DNA of 64,000 nucleotides from JBCBCP01 sp039817385 (GCA_039817385.1 JBCBVY010000004.1:186001-250000); one strand, 5' to 3'; shown: positions 53,408-62,370, numbered from the stretch's first letter. Notes: generated by a model not told the origin, from the sequence alone. Translations and numbers: made by a program.

Positions 53408-54363
53408 CAGCGCCCGCCCCGCTCATCCTGGTACATGCGCAAGAGGAAATAGCTGATGTAGATCAGCATGATGAAGAACAGCACCGTCGCAATGGCAGAG
53501 CCGTAGCCGTAGCGCTCCCCGTATTCGGAAATCGCGACCTCGTACATGTAGTAGGCCAGCACGTTGGTGGACCCGAACGGCCCGCCCTGGGTCATGATGG
53601 CGATCATGTCAAAGCTGCGCAGGGCGCCAATGACGGTTACAACAACGGCGATAAAGGTCGCGGGGCGCAGTTGCGGCAGGACCACGTGCCAAAGCATCCG
53701 CCAGCCTTTTGCCCCGTCCAGCCGCGCGGCCTCGATCTGGTCTGAGGCCACGTTATTCAGGCCCGTGAGGTAGAGGATCATGCAATAGGCGATCTGCGGC
53801 CAGAGGCCCGCGGCGATGATGCCGTAGGTGGCCCATTCGGGCGAGCTTAGGATGTCGGGCGCGGGGCGGGAGCAGCGGAAGGTCGTGTTGCCGAGGATGT
53901 TGGTGGTCTCCGTGCAGTAGAGCGCTTTCCAAATACTGCCCACAACGCCGAAATCGGGATTGTAAAACCAGCCAAAGATCAGGCCGACCACGACCTGCGA
54001 GATCACGAAAGGAAAGAAAAACAGGGACTTGTAGACGCGCATCCCCGGCGTTGTCTGGTTGAGGAAAAGCGCGATGGCCAGCCCCGCGGGCACAGCCAGC
54101 ATGTACAGGATCAACCACGCGACGTTATTGCCGAGCGAGGTCCAGAACTTCGGATCGTCCCAAAGCTTGGCGTAATTCTCAAAGCCGACCCATTGGGCCG
54201 TGCTTTGCCCGTCCGCGGTGTAAAGGCCGTTCCACGCGTAGAAGGACAGGCCAATGCTCTCAAAAATAGGCCCGACCACGTAGACCACGAAAAAGACCAG
54301 CGCCGGGGCGAGGAACAGCCACGGCGCGAGGGTCAGTTTGTTGCGGGCAAGCCAGCTTTGCAT
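53407..54363 (-). CDS. Carbohydrate ABC importer permease, MalF type
   Basis: 318 residues from the ATG at 54363, which follows GGAGG. N-terminal LTLAPWLFLAPALVFFVVYV begins the first of six helices. The EAA loop is SDQIEAARLDGAKGWRMLWH, with VVLPQLRPATFIAVVVTVIG after it. An insert with CTETTNILGNTTFRCSRPAP in the periplasmic loop adds a cysteine pair not usual in this family. A palindrome separates it from the binding-protein gene upstream. Confidence 0.94.
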   Translation of the reverse strand: MQSWLARNKLTLAPWLFLAPALVFFVVYVVGPIFESIGLSFYAWNGLYTADGQSTAQWVGFENYAKLWDDPKFWTSLGNNVAWLILYMLAVPAGLAIALFLNQTTPGMRVYKSLFFFPFVISQVVVGLIFGWFYNPDFGVVGSIWKALYCTETTNILGNTTFRCSRPAPDILSSPEWATYGIIAAGLWPQIAYCMILYLTGLNNVASDQIEAARLDGAKGWRMLWHVVLPQLRPATFIAVVVTVIGALRSFDMIAIMTQGGPFGSTNVLAYYMYEVAISEYGERYGYGSAIATVLFFIMLIYISYFLLRMYQDERGGR

Positions 54364-54377
54364 CGGGCCTCCGGGGC

Positions 54378-54405
54378 GTAGGATGGGCAATATTGCCCAT
54401 CCTAC
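54378..54405. promoter_or_regulatory. Perfect 28-bp palindrome between binding-protein and permease genes
   Basis: GTAGGATGGGCAAT and ATTGCCCATCCTAC form a 28-base perfect palindrome in the 49-base gap. Such hairpins after the binding-protein gene often protect its mRNA, giving more binding protein than permease. Its outer GTAGG..CCTAC ends recall the G-rich family at 16707 and 20333. Confidence 0.6.
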
Positions 54406-54412
54406 CAGGGAC

Positions 54413-55648
54413 TTAGTCGTAGACGTCTGCCTGCACGGTATCGAGCCGTTCGAGGATTTCCATCATCTTCGACGGATCGAGCATGAACTCCTGAAAGCCC
54501 TCCATGCCCGCCTTCGCCATCTCAGCCGGCGCGTCGCGGTCATAGAACTGCGCAAGGCCGGCAGCTGTAGAAACCGTCTCAAACCCCTGCTGGAGGAACT
54601 TGTCATCGCCCACAGTCGCCTTCGAGTTGATCGGCAGCTGCCCCATAGCCGCGTTCCACTCCGTCTGCACGTCCGGGCGCGCAACAAAGGCGAGGAACTT
54701 CTTGGCGTCCTCAGGGTTCTTTGCGTTGGTCGGGATAAAGAACGCATCCGCCGGCGCCTCTTCGGCGCGGGGCAGGCCGGGGGTGATTTCGGGGAACGGG
54801 AAATAATCGATCTGATCGCCCGTCAGGCCCGCATTCTTCATCCCGTCCACGGCAAAGTTACCCATCACGTACATCGCCGCGTCGCCATTGGCGAAGGGCG
54901 CAAGCGCGTCCTGCCAGCTCATGGAGGCGTGGTTGTCGACAAAGCCGCATTCCTCGATCAGCTGCGCCCAGTTTTCAAAGGTCGCAACGATGCGCGGGTC
55001 GGTATACGTGATCTCGCCCGCGGTCAGGCCGTTATGCACGTCATAGCCGTTGGTGCGCAGGTTGATGTAGTCGAAGACGCCCGCCGCGGTCCAAAGGAAC
55101 TTCGTGCCGATGGTGAAGGGGGTCACGCCGTTTTCCTTCATCACCCCGCAGGCGGCGAGCAGCTCGTCCCAGGTCTGCGGCTCTTCGAGGTTCAGCAGGT
55201 TGAAGATGTCTGCGCGGTAGTAGATGCCCCACTGGTAGTAGGAATAGGGCACGCCCCAGGTCTGGCCATCTCGGGTCATCGTCGGCTCGATTGCGGCAAG
55301 GTCTTCGCGGAAGCCGTTGGCGTCCCACACGTCATCGACGGGCAGGAACAGGCCCGCATCGACAAAGGGCGCCATGCGGTTGCCGGGGTACCAACTGGTC
55401 ACATCCGGCGCGTCGGCGGTCAGGAAATTGCGGATCGCGGATTTATGCGCCTCGCGGTCGTTGTTGTTGACGATCACATTGATCTCGGGGTTTTCGGCCT
55501 GAAATTTCGCGACCGCAGCGTCAAACGCCGCCTTTGGCCCCGGGTTCAGGTCGTCAAAGTTGATGACGAGATCGCGCGCCAGCGCGGTTCCGGCCAGCAG
55601 CGACGTCGCCGCCAGCACCGCCGCGGCGGTTTTCAGCGTGTTGAGCAT
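54413..55648 (-). CDS. Carbohydrate ABC importer binding protein (family 1)
   Basis: 411 residues from the ATG at 55648, after GGGAGGAAAAC. The signal peptide is LNTLKTAAAVLAATSLLAGT-ALA. The mature part has the extracellular-solute-binding fold: FQAENPEINVIVNNNDREAH, DAPDVTSWYPGNRMAPFVDA, TWGVPYSYYQWGIYYRADIF and AAMYVMGNFAVDGMKNAGLT. Gene context points to galactosides (melibiose, lactose or similar) as ligand. It is the first gene of the operon and divergent from the ATPase gene. Confidence 0.94.
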   Translation of the reverse strand: MLNTLKTAAAVLAATSLLAGTALARDLVINFDDLNPGPKAAFDAAVAKFQAENPEINVIVNNNDREAHKSAIRNFLTADAPDVTSWYPGNRMAPFVDAGLFLPVDDVWDANGFREDLAAIEPTMTRDGQTWGVPYSYYQWGIYYRADIFNLLNLEEPQTWDELLAACGVMKENGVTPFTIGTKFLWTAAGVFDYINLRTNGYDVHNGLTAGEITYTDPRIVATFENWAQLIEECGFVDNHASMSWQDALAPFANGDAAMYVMGNFAVDGMKNAGLTGDQIDYFPFPEITPGLPRAEEAPADAFFIPTNAKNPEDAKKFLAFVARPDVQTEWNAAMGQLPINSKATVGDDKFLQQGFETVSTAAGLAQFYDRDAPAEMAKAGMEGFQEFMLDPSKMMEILERLDTVQADVYD

Positions 55649-55759
55649 GTTTTCCTCCCAAACGGGCCTTTTGTGTCTCTGTGCGCCCGTGTGGGTAGAG
55701 GATTGAATCGCAGCCCCCGGAGTGTCAACCATGTCCGAACGGCAAGGGAGGGCTGTGGC
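55649..55759. promoter_or_regulatory. Divergent promoter region of the galactoside locus
   Basis: A 111-base gap between the binding-protein and ATPase start codons must hold both promoters. CGGGC (55664-55668) and GCCCG (55685-55689) form a weak dyad. A 10-codon frame (55731-55763, MSERQGRAVA) ends with TGA overlapping the ATPase ATG. No classical LacI dyad is evident. Confidence 0.4.
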
Positions 55760-56821
55760 ATGACCGGGGTGACGCTGAACGGGGCGGTGAAACGCTATGG
55801 CGAGGTGCAGGTGATCCACGGCGTGGACCTTGCCATCGAGGATGGGGAGTTCTGCGTCTTTGTCGGCCCGTCGGGCTGCGGCAAGTCCACGCTCTTGCGG
55901 ATGATCGCGGGGCTGGAGGAGACGAGCGGCGGGCGCATTGCCATCGGCAGCCGCGATGTCACGGGCCTCGACCCGGCAGAGCGGGGCGTGGCGATGGTGT
56001 TCCAAACCTATGCCCTCTACCCCCATATGACGGTAGAGCAGAACATGGGCTTTGGCCTGCGCATGAACGGGGTGCCAAAGCCCGAGATCAAGGCCAAAGT
56101 CGATGAGGCCGCGCGCATCCTGAAGCTGGAAGATTACCTGGGCCGCAAGCCCGCCGCCCTTTCCGGTGGGCAGCGCCAGCGGGTCGCCATCGGGCGGGCC
56201 ATCGTGCGCGGGCCTGAGGTGTTCCTGTTTGATGAGCCGCTGAGCAACCTTGACGCGGAACTGCGCGTCGACATGCGGGTGGAGATCGCGCGGCTGCACA
56301 AGGAAATCGGCGCCACGATGATCTACGTCACCCACGACCAGGTGGAAGCGATGACGCTGGCCGACAAGATCGTGGTGCTGCGCGCGGGCCACGTGGAACA
56401 GGTGGGCAGCCCGATGCAGCTTTATAACGATCCGGACAACAAGTTCGTGGCGGGGTTCATCGGCGCGCCTGCGATGAATTTCGTGACGGGCACAGTCGCG
56501 GCGGGCGGCGTTGTGATCCCCGCGCTTGGCGGCGCGAGGGTGGACACCGCCGTGGCCCTGCCTGCCGAGGGCGCGGACGTGATCGTCGGCCTGCGCCCGC
56601 AGGACATGGGCCTCAGCGCAGGGGACGGCCCCGCAACGCTCGATATCCGCGAGCGGCTGGGCGGGGTGAGCTATGATTATCTGACCAGCCCGACCGGCGA
56701 ACGGCTCGTGGTGGAAACAAAGGGCGAGGACGATCTGGACGAAGGGCATCGCGTCGCCGTCCGCTTTGACGCCAGCCGGGTGATGCTGTTCGACGCCCGA
56801 TCAGAGCAGCGCCTGAGGTGA
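55760..56821 (+). CDS. Carbohydrate ABC importer ATPase (UgpC/MsmK/MalK type)
   Basis: 353 residues from the ATG at 55760. Walker A GPSGCGKST near 36, Q-loop MVFQTYALYPHMTV, signature LSGGQRQRVAIGRA from 134, Walker B VFLFDEPLSNLD from about 154 and the H-loop YVTHDQVEAMTLADKI are all intact. The C-terminal OB/TOBE regulatory domain (from about 240) ends with RVAVRFDASRVMLFDARSEQ. It energises the divergent binding protein-permease set. A long open frame upstream of 55760 is the shadow of the binding-protein gene. Confidence 0.94.
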   Translation: MTGVTLNGAVKRYGEVQVIHGVDLAIEDGEFCVFVGPSGCGKSTLLRMIAGLEETSGGRIAIGSRDVTGLDPAERGVAMVFQTYALYPHMTVEQNMGFGLRMNGVPKPEIKAKVDEAARILKLEDYLGRKPAALSGGQRQRVAIGRAIVRGPEVFLFDEPLSNLDAELRVDMRVEIARLHKEIGATMIYVTHDQVEAMTLADKIVVLRAGHVEQVGSPMQLYNDPDNKFVAGFIGAPAMNFVTGTVAAGGVVIPALGGARVDTAVALPAEGADVIVGLRPQDMGLSAGDGPATLDIRERLGGVSYDYLTSPTGERLVVETKGEDDLDEGHRVAVRFDASRVMLFDARSEQRLR

Positions 56822-57009
56822 GCGCACCCGCTTCGCCAGCGCTTATCCACGCGGCGCAGCAGGGTCGGGATGCGGTGCAGGCCGTGCATCTCTCTCGTCC
56901 TGACCGGCGCGAAGGGCCGCGGCCGCCCCGGACCAGGCGCACAAATGGCAAGGGCAGGTAAGGACAGCCCTACCTTGCCCCGCTGGGATTTCGCGGCATA
57001 CTGGCGTCA

Positions 57010-57780
57010 ATGACATCGAGCAACACACCTAACCCGAGCATCGAACCCCTCGTCGCAGGCATGGTGCAGGCGCAGTCGACCGAAGAGGTCTGGCAGCTTT
57101 ACGTCGGCGCGATGATCGGGCTTGGCTGGGACAAGCTGCTTTACGGCGGCACGCGCGTTCCGACAGCTGAGGGCCGGATCACCGACCTGCGCGATGCGAT
57201 GATCTTGCAGAACGGCCCGCAAGCCTATGCTGATGTGTACCTCGGCGAAGAGCTGTACCTGCACTCGCCCTCTTACAACTGGGCCGCGGACAATACCGGT
57301 TTCACGTCCTGGGCGCAGGCCGCGCAGAGCTTTCGCGGCCAGCCCCGCCCCGAACACCTGAAAATTCTGCAACTGAATGCGCAATACGGGATCAAGGCGG
57401 GTTATGTCGGCTCGCTCAACGACACGGTGCGCGGGATGCACGGGGTGATCGGGATCAGCTCCGCGGACCTGCTGGATTATGAGGGGACCGAAGCGCTGTG
57501 GGCCCGGACCGGCGCGCAGGTCGAAATGCTCAGCAACCTTCTGCAACTGCGCATCGCCAGCCTACCAATGGCCGGCACGCGCCGCCCCCTGACAACGCGG
57601 CAACGCGAGGCCCTGATGTGGTTTGCCCAAGGCAAGACGATGCGGGATATCGGCGTCATCATGGACCTCAGCCCGGCAACGGTCGAAAAGCACCTGCGCA
57701 GCGCGCGCGACGCGCTGGACGCCACCACGACGACCCATGCCGTGACCAAAGCGACGACGCTGAACCTGCTTAGCGCCTAA
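57010..57780 (+). CDS. LuxR-family regulator with autoinducer-binding-like domain
   Basis: 256 residues. The first 170 resemble the LuxR ligand domain (STEEVWQLYVGAMIGLGWDK, FTSWAQAAQSFRGQPRPEHL). The C-terminal HTH is LTTRQREALMWFAQGKTMRD, IGVIMDLSPATVEKHLRSAR. No luxI-type synthase is in the window, so it would be a solo, and conserved ligand residues cannot be fully confirmed by eye. Its stop overlaps the end of convergent ptsP by four bases. A decayed paralogue-like fragment lies at 46521-46811 at the other end of the galactoside locus. Confidence 0.87.
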   Translation: MTSSNTPNPSIEPLVAGMVQAQSTEEVWQLYVGAMIGLGWDKLLYGGTRVPTAEGRITDLRDAMILQNGPQAYADVYLGEELYLHSPSYNWAADNTGFTSWAQAAQSFRGQPRPEHLKILQLNAQYGIKAGYVGSLNDTVRGMHGVIGISSADLLDYEGTEALWARTGAQVEMLSNLLQLRIASLPMAGTRRPLTTRQREALMWFAQGKTMRDIGVIMDLSPATVEKHLRSARDALDATTTTHAVTKATTLNLLSA

Positions 57781-60017
57781 CCTTGCGCTTTCAGCCACTC
57801 CATGACCGCGGGACGTACCGTCATCTCGCCCCGGTGCCGCGCATCTGTGATGACCTTGCGCACCTCGTCGAGGTCAGCGCGGCGCAGCAGCGATTTCACC
57901 GGGCCGATTGAGGCCGGGCGCATCGACAGCGTGCGCAGGCCCATAGCCGCAAAGCACAGCGCCTCCACCGGGCGGCCCGCATCCTCGCCGCAAAAGGACA
58001 GCGGCGTGCTTGTTTCGACGCAGCGTTCGACGATACGCTCAACAAAGGACAGGAAGGACACGTTCAGCGTATCATAGCGCCGCCGCACCCGCTCGTTTTC
58101 CCGGTCCGCGGCAAAGAAGAACTGTTTCAGGTCATTGCCGCCGATGGACAGAAAGCCGACCTCTTCGAAGAATTTGCGCGGCGCAAAGGCGAGGCTGGGT
58201 GTCTCCAGCATCGCGCCGACCTCAAGGCTTTCCGGCACGACATGGCCCAGCTTCAACTCACGCTCCAGCGCTTTGTCGACCTCCGCGCGGGCGCGGGTGT
58301 ATTCCTCGTATTGCGCAACAAAGGGGAACATCACCGTCAGCGGGCGGCCACCCGCGGCACGCATCAGCGCCTGAAGCTGCATCCGCAGCACACCCGGCTT
58401 GTCGAGGCCCACGCGGATCGCGCGCCAGCCCAGCGCCGGGTTCGGCTCATCATTGGGCTTCATGTAGGGCAGCACCTTGTCCGACCCGATGTCGAGCGTG
58501 CGAAAGACCACGCGCTTGCCCTGCGCCGCGTCCAGCACCCGGGCATACAGCGCCGACAGCTCCGACCGGCGCGGCATCTGGTTGCGTACGAGGAACTGAA
58601 GCTCCGTCCGGAAGAGGCCCACGCCTTCGGCGCCCGAGGAGGGCAGCGAGGGCAGATCAGCCATCAACCCGGCATTCATGTGCAGGCTCACGACTGATCC
58701 ACAGCGCGTTTCCGCCGGTTTGTCGCGGATCGAGGCATAACGTTCCTGCGCCGCCGCCTCCATCGCGATCTTGTCGCGGAACGCGCTGACCACGTTGTCA
58801 TCCGGGCGCAGGTGCACGATCCCCTGCTCCCCGTCGATCATCACGTGATCGCCGTTCAAGGCGTCATTGGTGATGCGGTCCGCATGAATGATCAGGGGGA
58901 TCGCCAGCGCCCGCGCAACAATCGCCGCGTGCGAGCCGACGGAGCCTTGCTCAAGGATGATCCCGCGCAGGCTGCGGCCATAGTCCAAAAGCTCCGCCGG
59001 GCCGATATTGCGCGCCACGAGGATCGGATCGGCGGGCATCTCCGCGCCCGTATGGCTGCCCTGCCCCGTCAGGATGCGCAGCAGCCGGTTGCTCAGATCG
59101 TCCAGATCGCTCAGCCGTTCCCGCAGATAGGCATCCCCGGCCTGGCTCATGCGGGTGCGCGCCAGCGATTGTTCCTTCTCCACCGCCGCCTCGGCGCTCA
59201 GGCCGCCCGCGATGTCGCCTTCCATTCGGTGCATCCAGCTGCGCGAATTGGCAAACATGCGGTAGGCTTCGAGCACTTGTGCCTGTTCCTTGTCCGCCCC
59301 CGCCATCGCCAGCATCTTGTCCACGCCGATGCGCAGCTCGTCGACCGCCGCGTGCAGGCGCGTGCGCTCGCGCTCGGGGTCTTCGGCAATAGGGTTGGTG
59401 ACGACAACGCGCGGCTCGTGCAGCCAGATATGCCCGGTCGCCACACCTTCCTGGCCCACCGTGCCGCGGATCAGCGCGGGCTGGGTGTGGCGCGCCGCCA
59501 GCGCCGCGCCCTCGCCGGTGAACGCGCCCAGCTCGGTCATCTCTGCCAGAACCATCGCGACCACTTCGAGCGCATAGACCTCATCGGCGGAAAACTCCCG
59601 CGCCGCGCGCGACTGCACCACCAGCACGCCCAGCGCCTCGCCCAGCCGCATGATGGGCACACCGCAGAAGCTGGAGAACACCTCCTCGCCCGTCTCCGGC
59701 ATGAACCGGAACCCCTTGGACTGCGGCGCATTGGCGGTGTTCACCGGCACCCGGCGGCGCGCGACACGGCCCACCAAACCCTCGCCCAGCTTCATCCGGG
59801 TCTGGTGCACCGCGTCCGGGTTCAGACCTTCGGTTGCACACAGCTCAAGCGTGTCCGCATCCCGAAAAAGATAGACCGAACAGACCTCTGTCCCCATCGA
59901 GCAGGCGATGATCTGCGTGATCTTATCCAGCCGCGCCTGCCCGGGATCGTCCCCCGCCATCGCATCGCGCAGCCGCACCAGCAGCTTGCGGCTTTCTGTT
60001 TCGATGCCTGTCGCCAT
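57777..60017 (-). CDS. ptsP: Phosphoenolpyruvate-protein phosphotransferase PtsP (EI-Ntr)
   Basis: About 746 residues from the ATG at 60017; an in-frame GTG lies six bases earlier. The N-terminal GAF domain (about 15-165) has CSMGTEVCSVYLFRDADTLE and FSSFCGVPIMRLGEALGVLV. The PTS enzyme I part follows, with the phosphorylated His363 in SVGSHAAIVARALAIPLIIH and the PEP-binding barrel (FRTLDIGSDKVLPYMKPNDE, GLFRTELQFLVRNQMPRR, SIGGNDLKQFFFAADRENER). It starts the nitrogen phosphotransfer relay to NPr and EIIA-Ntr. It follows lysC on the same strand, a pairing common in alphaproteobacteria. Confidence 0.96.
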   Translation of the reverse strand: MATGIETESRKLLVRLRDAMAGDDPGQARLDKITQIIACSMGTEVCSVYLFRDADTLELCATEGLNPDAVHQTRMKLGEGLVGRVARRRVPVNTANAPQSKGFRFMPETGEEVFSSFCGVPIMRLGEALGVLVVQSRAAREFSADEVYALEVVAMVLAEMTELGAFTGEGAALAARHTQPALIRGTVGQEGVATGHIWLHEPRVVVTNPIAEDPERERTRLHAAVDELRIGVDKMLAMAGADKEQAQVLEAYRMFANSRSWMHRMEGDIAGGLSAEAAVEKEQSLARTRMSQAGDAYLRERLSDLDDLSNRLLRILTGQGSHTGAEMPADPILVARNIGPAELLDYGRSLRGIILEQGSVGSHAAIVARALAIPLIIHADRITNDALNGDHVMIDGEQGIVHLRPDDNVVSAFRDKIAMEAAAQERYASIRDKPAETRCGSVVSLHMNAGLMADLPSLPSSGAEGVGLFRTELQFLVRNQMPRRSELSALYARVLDAAQGKRVVFRTLDIGSDKVLPYMKPNDEPNPALGWRAIRVGLDKPGVLRMQLQALMRAAGGRPLTVMFPFVAQYEEYTRARAEVDKALERELKLGHVVPESLEVGAMLETPSLAFAPRKFFEEVGFLSIGGNDLKQFFFAADRENERVRRRYDTLNVSFLSFVERIVERCVETSTPLSFCGEDAGRPVEALCFAAMGLRTLSMRPASIGPVKSLLRRADLDEVRKVITDARHRGEMTVRPAVMEWLKAQG

Positions 60018-60158
60018 GCGCACGCGCCCCCCACTGATGTCAGGCTATACGCGAGATCACCCAATGATTGAAAGCAAAGAGCGCCATACGGATGCGTATG
60101 CGCACCGCATTGCCGCGAGCCTGTGCAAAGACGGGCAAAAGGGCGGCGGATGGGCGCC

Positions 60159-61397
60159 TTAAGCCGCTTTGTCCAACTCGAACGCATCATGCAGCGCCTG
60201 CACGGCCAGCTCCATGTACTTGCGGTCGATCAGGACGGAGATTTTGATTTCCGAGGTGGTGATCACCTTAATGTTGATGCCTTCAGCCGACAGGCATTGA
60301 AACATCTTGGCCGCGACCCCGGTGTGGCTGCGCATCCCGATGCCAACGACCGAAACCTTGGCGACATCGGTGTCGGCAATCATCTCGGCAAAGTTGATAA
60401 TGCCCTCGGCCTTTGCCGCGCCCATCGCTTTTTCCGCCCGCGCGACCTGATCAGTCGGGCAGGAGAAGGTCATATCGGTGCGCCCCTCTTCGGAAATGTT
60501 CTGAACGATCATGTCCACGAGAACGCCAGCCTCTGACAGCGCGGTAAAGATCGTCGCCGCAATCCCCGGCCGGTCCGCGACCGAAACAAGGGTCATTTTT
60601 GCCTCTTCGCGCGAAAAGGCCACACCGGCCACGACATTGCTTTCCATGATGTCCTCCTCGTCGCAGACAAGCGTGCCTGCATTGTCCGACTGTTCCTCGA
60701 AACTGCTCAGCACCCGCAGCCTGACCTTGTAGCGCATCGCGAGTTCCACGGAGCGCGTTTGGAGCACCTTGGCGCCAAGCGACGCCAGCTCCAGCATCTC
60801 CTCAAAGGCGATCTTGTCCAGCTTGCGCGCCTTCGCCTCGACCCGCGGGTCGGTGGTATAGACCCCATCCACGTCCGTATAGATATCGCAGCGCTCCGCC
60901 CCGAAAGCCGCGGCAAAGGCGACCGCCGTGGTGTCCGACCCGCCCCGACCCAGCGTGGTGATCCGCCCCTCGGGGCTGACGCCCTGAAATCCTGCGACAA
61001 CCGCGACGCGCATCCCTTCGGCAAACTTGGCCATGATATTGGCGGGCGGGATATCCTCGATCCGGGCCGAGGAATGCGCCGAGGTCGTCTGCACCGGCAC
61101 CTGCCAGCCCTGCCACGACCGCGCGGGCACATCCATCTCCTGCAAGGTCAGCGCCATCAGGCCCGCGGTCACGTTCTCCCCGCTCGAGACAACCGCGTCA
61201 TACTCGCGTGCATCGTAAAAAGGCGATGTCTCACCGACCCAGCCGACCAGCTCATTGGTCTTGCCTGCCATCGCGGAGACAATGACGATCACGTCATAGC
61301 CCTTGGCCACCTCAACGCCGACCCGCTTGGCCGCGCGCTTGATCCGGTCGAGCGTGGCGACGGACGTGCCGCCGAATTTCATCACAAGAATGGGCAC
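60159..61397 (-). CDS. lysC: Aspartate kinase
   Basis: 412 residues. The kinase domain has ILVMKFGGTSVATLDRIKRA, the active-site segment VVSSGENVTAGLMALTLQEM and TLGRGGSDTTAVAFAAAFGA with YTDVDGVYTTDPR. Two C-terminal ACT domains follow (FSREEAKMTLVSVADRPGIA; VAKVSVVGIGMRSHTGVAAK), which mediate feedback by lysine and/or threonine. It phosphorylates aspartate as the first step to lysine, methionine and threonine. ptsP lies 141 bases downstream. Confidence 0.97.
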   Translation of the reverse strand: MPILVMKFGGTSVATLDRIKRAAKRVGVEVAKGYDVIVIVSAMAGKTNELVGWVGETSPFYDAREYDAVVSSGENVTAGLMALTLQEMDVPARSWQGWQVPVQTTSAHSSARIEDIPPANIMAKFAEGMRVAVVAGFQGVSPEGRITTLGRGGSDTTAVAFAAAFGAERCDIYTDVDGVYTTDPRVEAKARKLDKIAFEEMLELASLGAKVLQTRSVELAMRYKVRLRVLSSFEEQSDNAGTLVCDEEDIMESNVVAGVAFSREEAKMTLVSVADRPGIAATIFTALSEAGVLVDMIVQNISEEGRTDMTFSCPTDQVARAEKAMGAAKAEGIINFAEMIADTDVAKVSVVGIGMRSHTGVAAKMFQCLSAEGINIKVITTSEIKISVLIDRKYMELAVQALHDAFELDKAA

Positions 61398-61724
61398 ATC
61401 GCCCTCCGAAGCTCAGTCCGGCACCTCCTAACGGCGCCACGGGAGCAGTGCAAGCGGCCCACTGCCGCAGCGTAGGGTGCCAAAGCAAAGCCGAACACTC
61501 CGCGCACTATGTCCTAAATCGCGCCCCAGGAACGTCTCCGAAACGCCAACCACTCCTCGCATTCGCAGGCGAAACGCCGACCCACAGCGTTTCCGGTAAG
61601 CCTGCAAATTCTCTGTTCCAAAAAAATCCCCCCCGGAGGGCCCGGCTGCAACCTAGCCGCCGACCAGCGCACGAGCGCAACCCCAACCAAAGGGCACATT
61701 TTCTTCCAAGAAAATGCGCCCCGC
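61398..61724. other. Intergenic stretch upstream of lysC with a dispersed repeat and a hairpin
   Basis: No gene is supported. It contains a copy of the dispersed TTCTCTGTTCC-A-tract-CCC sequence (61610-61638), also seen at 27507 and inverted at 14066. The perfect hairpin at 61692-61721 lies at its right end. The lysC promoter must lie in the first part; I see no lysine riboswitch-like fold. Confidence 0.5.
61692..61721. terminator. Hairpin terminator of the SDR/DUF1178 transcript
   Basis: CATTTTCTT-CC-AAGAAAATG inside GGGC..GCCC gives a near-perfect 13-bp stem with a 2-base loop directly after the SDR stop codon. It terminates the minus-strand transcript and possibly reads from the other side. 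Confidence 0.7.
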
Positions 61725-62366
61725 TCAGAGCGCGTGCGGGCGGCCGTCCCAGGTCTCGAAACAGCCCGTGGTCTCAAGGCTCAGTGCATCGAACCGCGCG
61801 ACAAGGCCCGCAGCGCTCTCCTCCACCGAGATGTCCGCAGCCGCCCCGCCCATATCCGTGCGCACCCAGCCAGGGTGGTAGATGCCCACTGCGATGCCGT
61901 CCTCTTTCAGCGCAGAGGCCAGGTTCAGGCCGAGGTTCAGCACAGCGGCCTTCGACGTGCGATAGATCAGCGAGGTGCCCTTGGCCCGCGTGCTCGAGCC
62001 CATCTGCGAGGAGATGATCGCCACTTTGCCCCGCGCCGCGCGCAAAGCGGGCAAGAGCGCTTGCACGCTCAGGAACACGCCGGTCACGTTGGCCGCATAG
62101 GTTTGCGCCCAGATATCCGCGCCATAGCCGTCCTCAAGCGCTTCGGCCTTGTCGAGGTACACCCCCGCATTGCAGACCAGCAAATCCACCGGCGCGCCGC
62201 CCACCGCATCCGTCAGGTTCGAAAAATCCGCGGGCCGCGTCACGTCGAGGCTCACCTGCGCCCCGGCCGAGCGCCCGGTGCCGATCACCGTCTCGCCGCG
62301 CGCGGAAAGCTGCGCCGCAAGCGCAGCACCAATTCCCCGGCTCGCGCCGGTAATCACGATTGTCAT
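61725..62366 (-). CDS. SDR-family oxidoreductase (CsgA/sniffer-like)
   Basis: 213 residues from the ATG at 62366 (MTIVITGASRGIGAALAAQL). The cofactor motif TGASRGIG, LLVCNAGVYLDKAEALEDGY and the active-site pair Ser in VAIISSQMGSS with IYRTSKAAVLNLGLNLA (YxxxK) are intact. GIAVGIYHPGWVRTDMGG is typical of the carbonyl-reductase-like/CsgA branch. The substrate is unknown. It starts 4 bases after the DUF1178 gene stop, so the two form an operon. Confidence 0.9.
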   Translation of the reverse strand: MTIVITGASRGIGAALAAQLSARGETVIGTGRSAGAQVSLDVTRPADFSNLTDAVGGAPVDLLVCNAGVYLDKAEALEDGYGADIWAQTYAANVTGVFLSVQALLPALRAARGKVAIISSQMGSSTRAKGTSLIYRTSKAAVLNLGLNLASALKEDGIAVGIYHPGWVRTDMGGAAADISVEESAAGLVARFDALSLETTGCFETWDGRPHAL

Positions 62367-62370
62367 GTGT

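Noticed and set aside
54413..56749. Continuation of the sugar-binding-protein frame far upstream, through the ATPase gene
   Set aside because: The real start at 55648 has a ribosome site and signal peptide; the rest is antisense to a clear ATPase.
61398..61724. Lysine riboswitch upstream of lysC
   Set aside because: I could not find the conserved junction or a long leader fold; the only strong hairpin belongs to the neighbouring SDR gene end.
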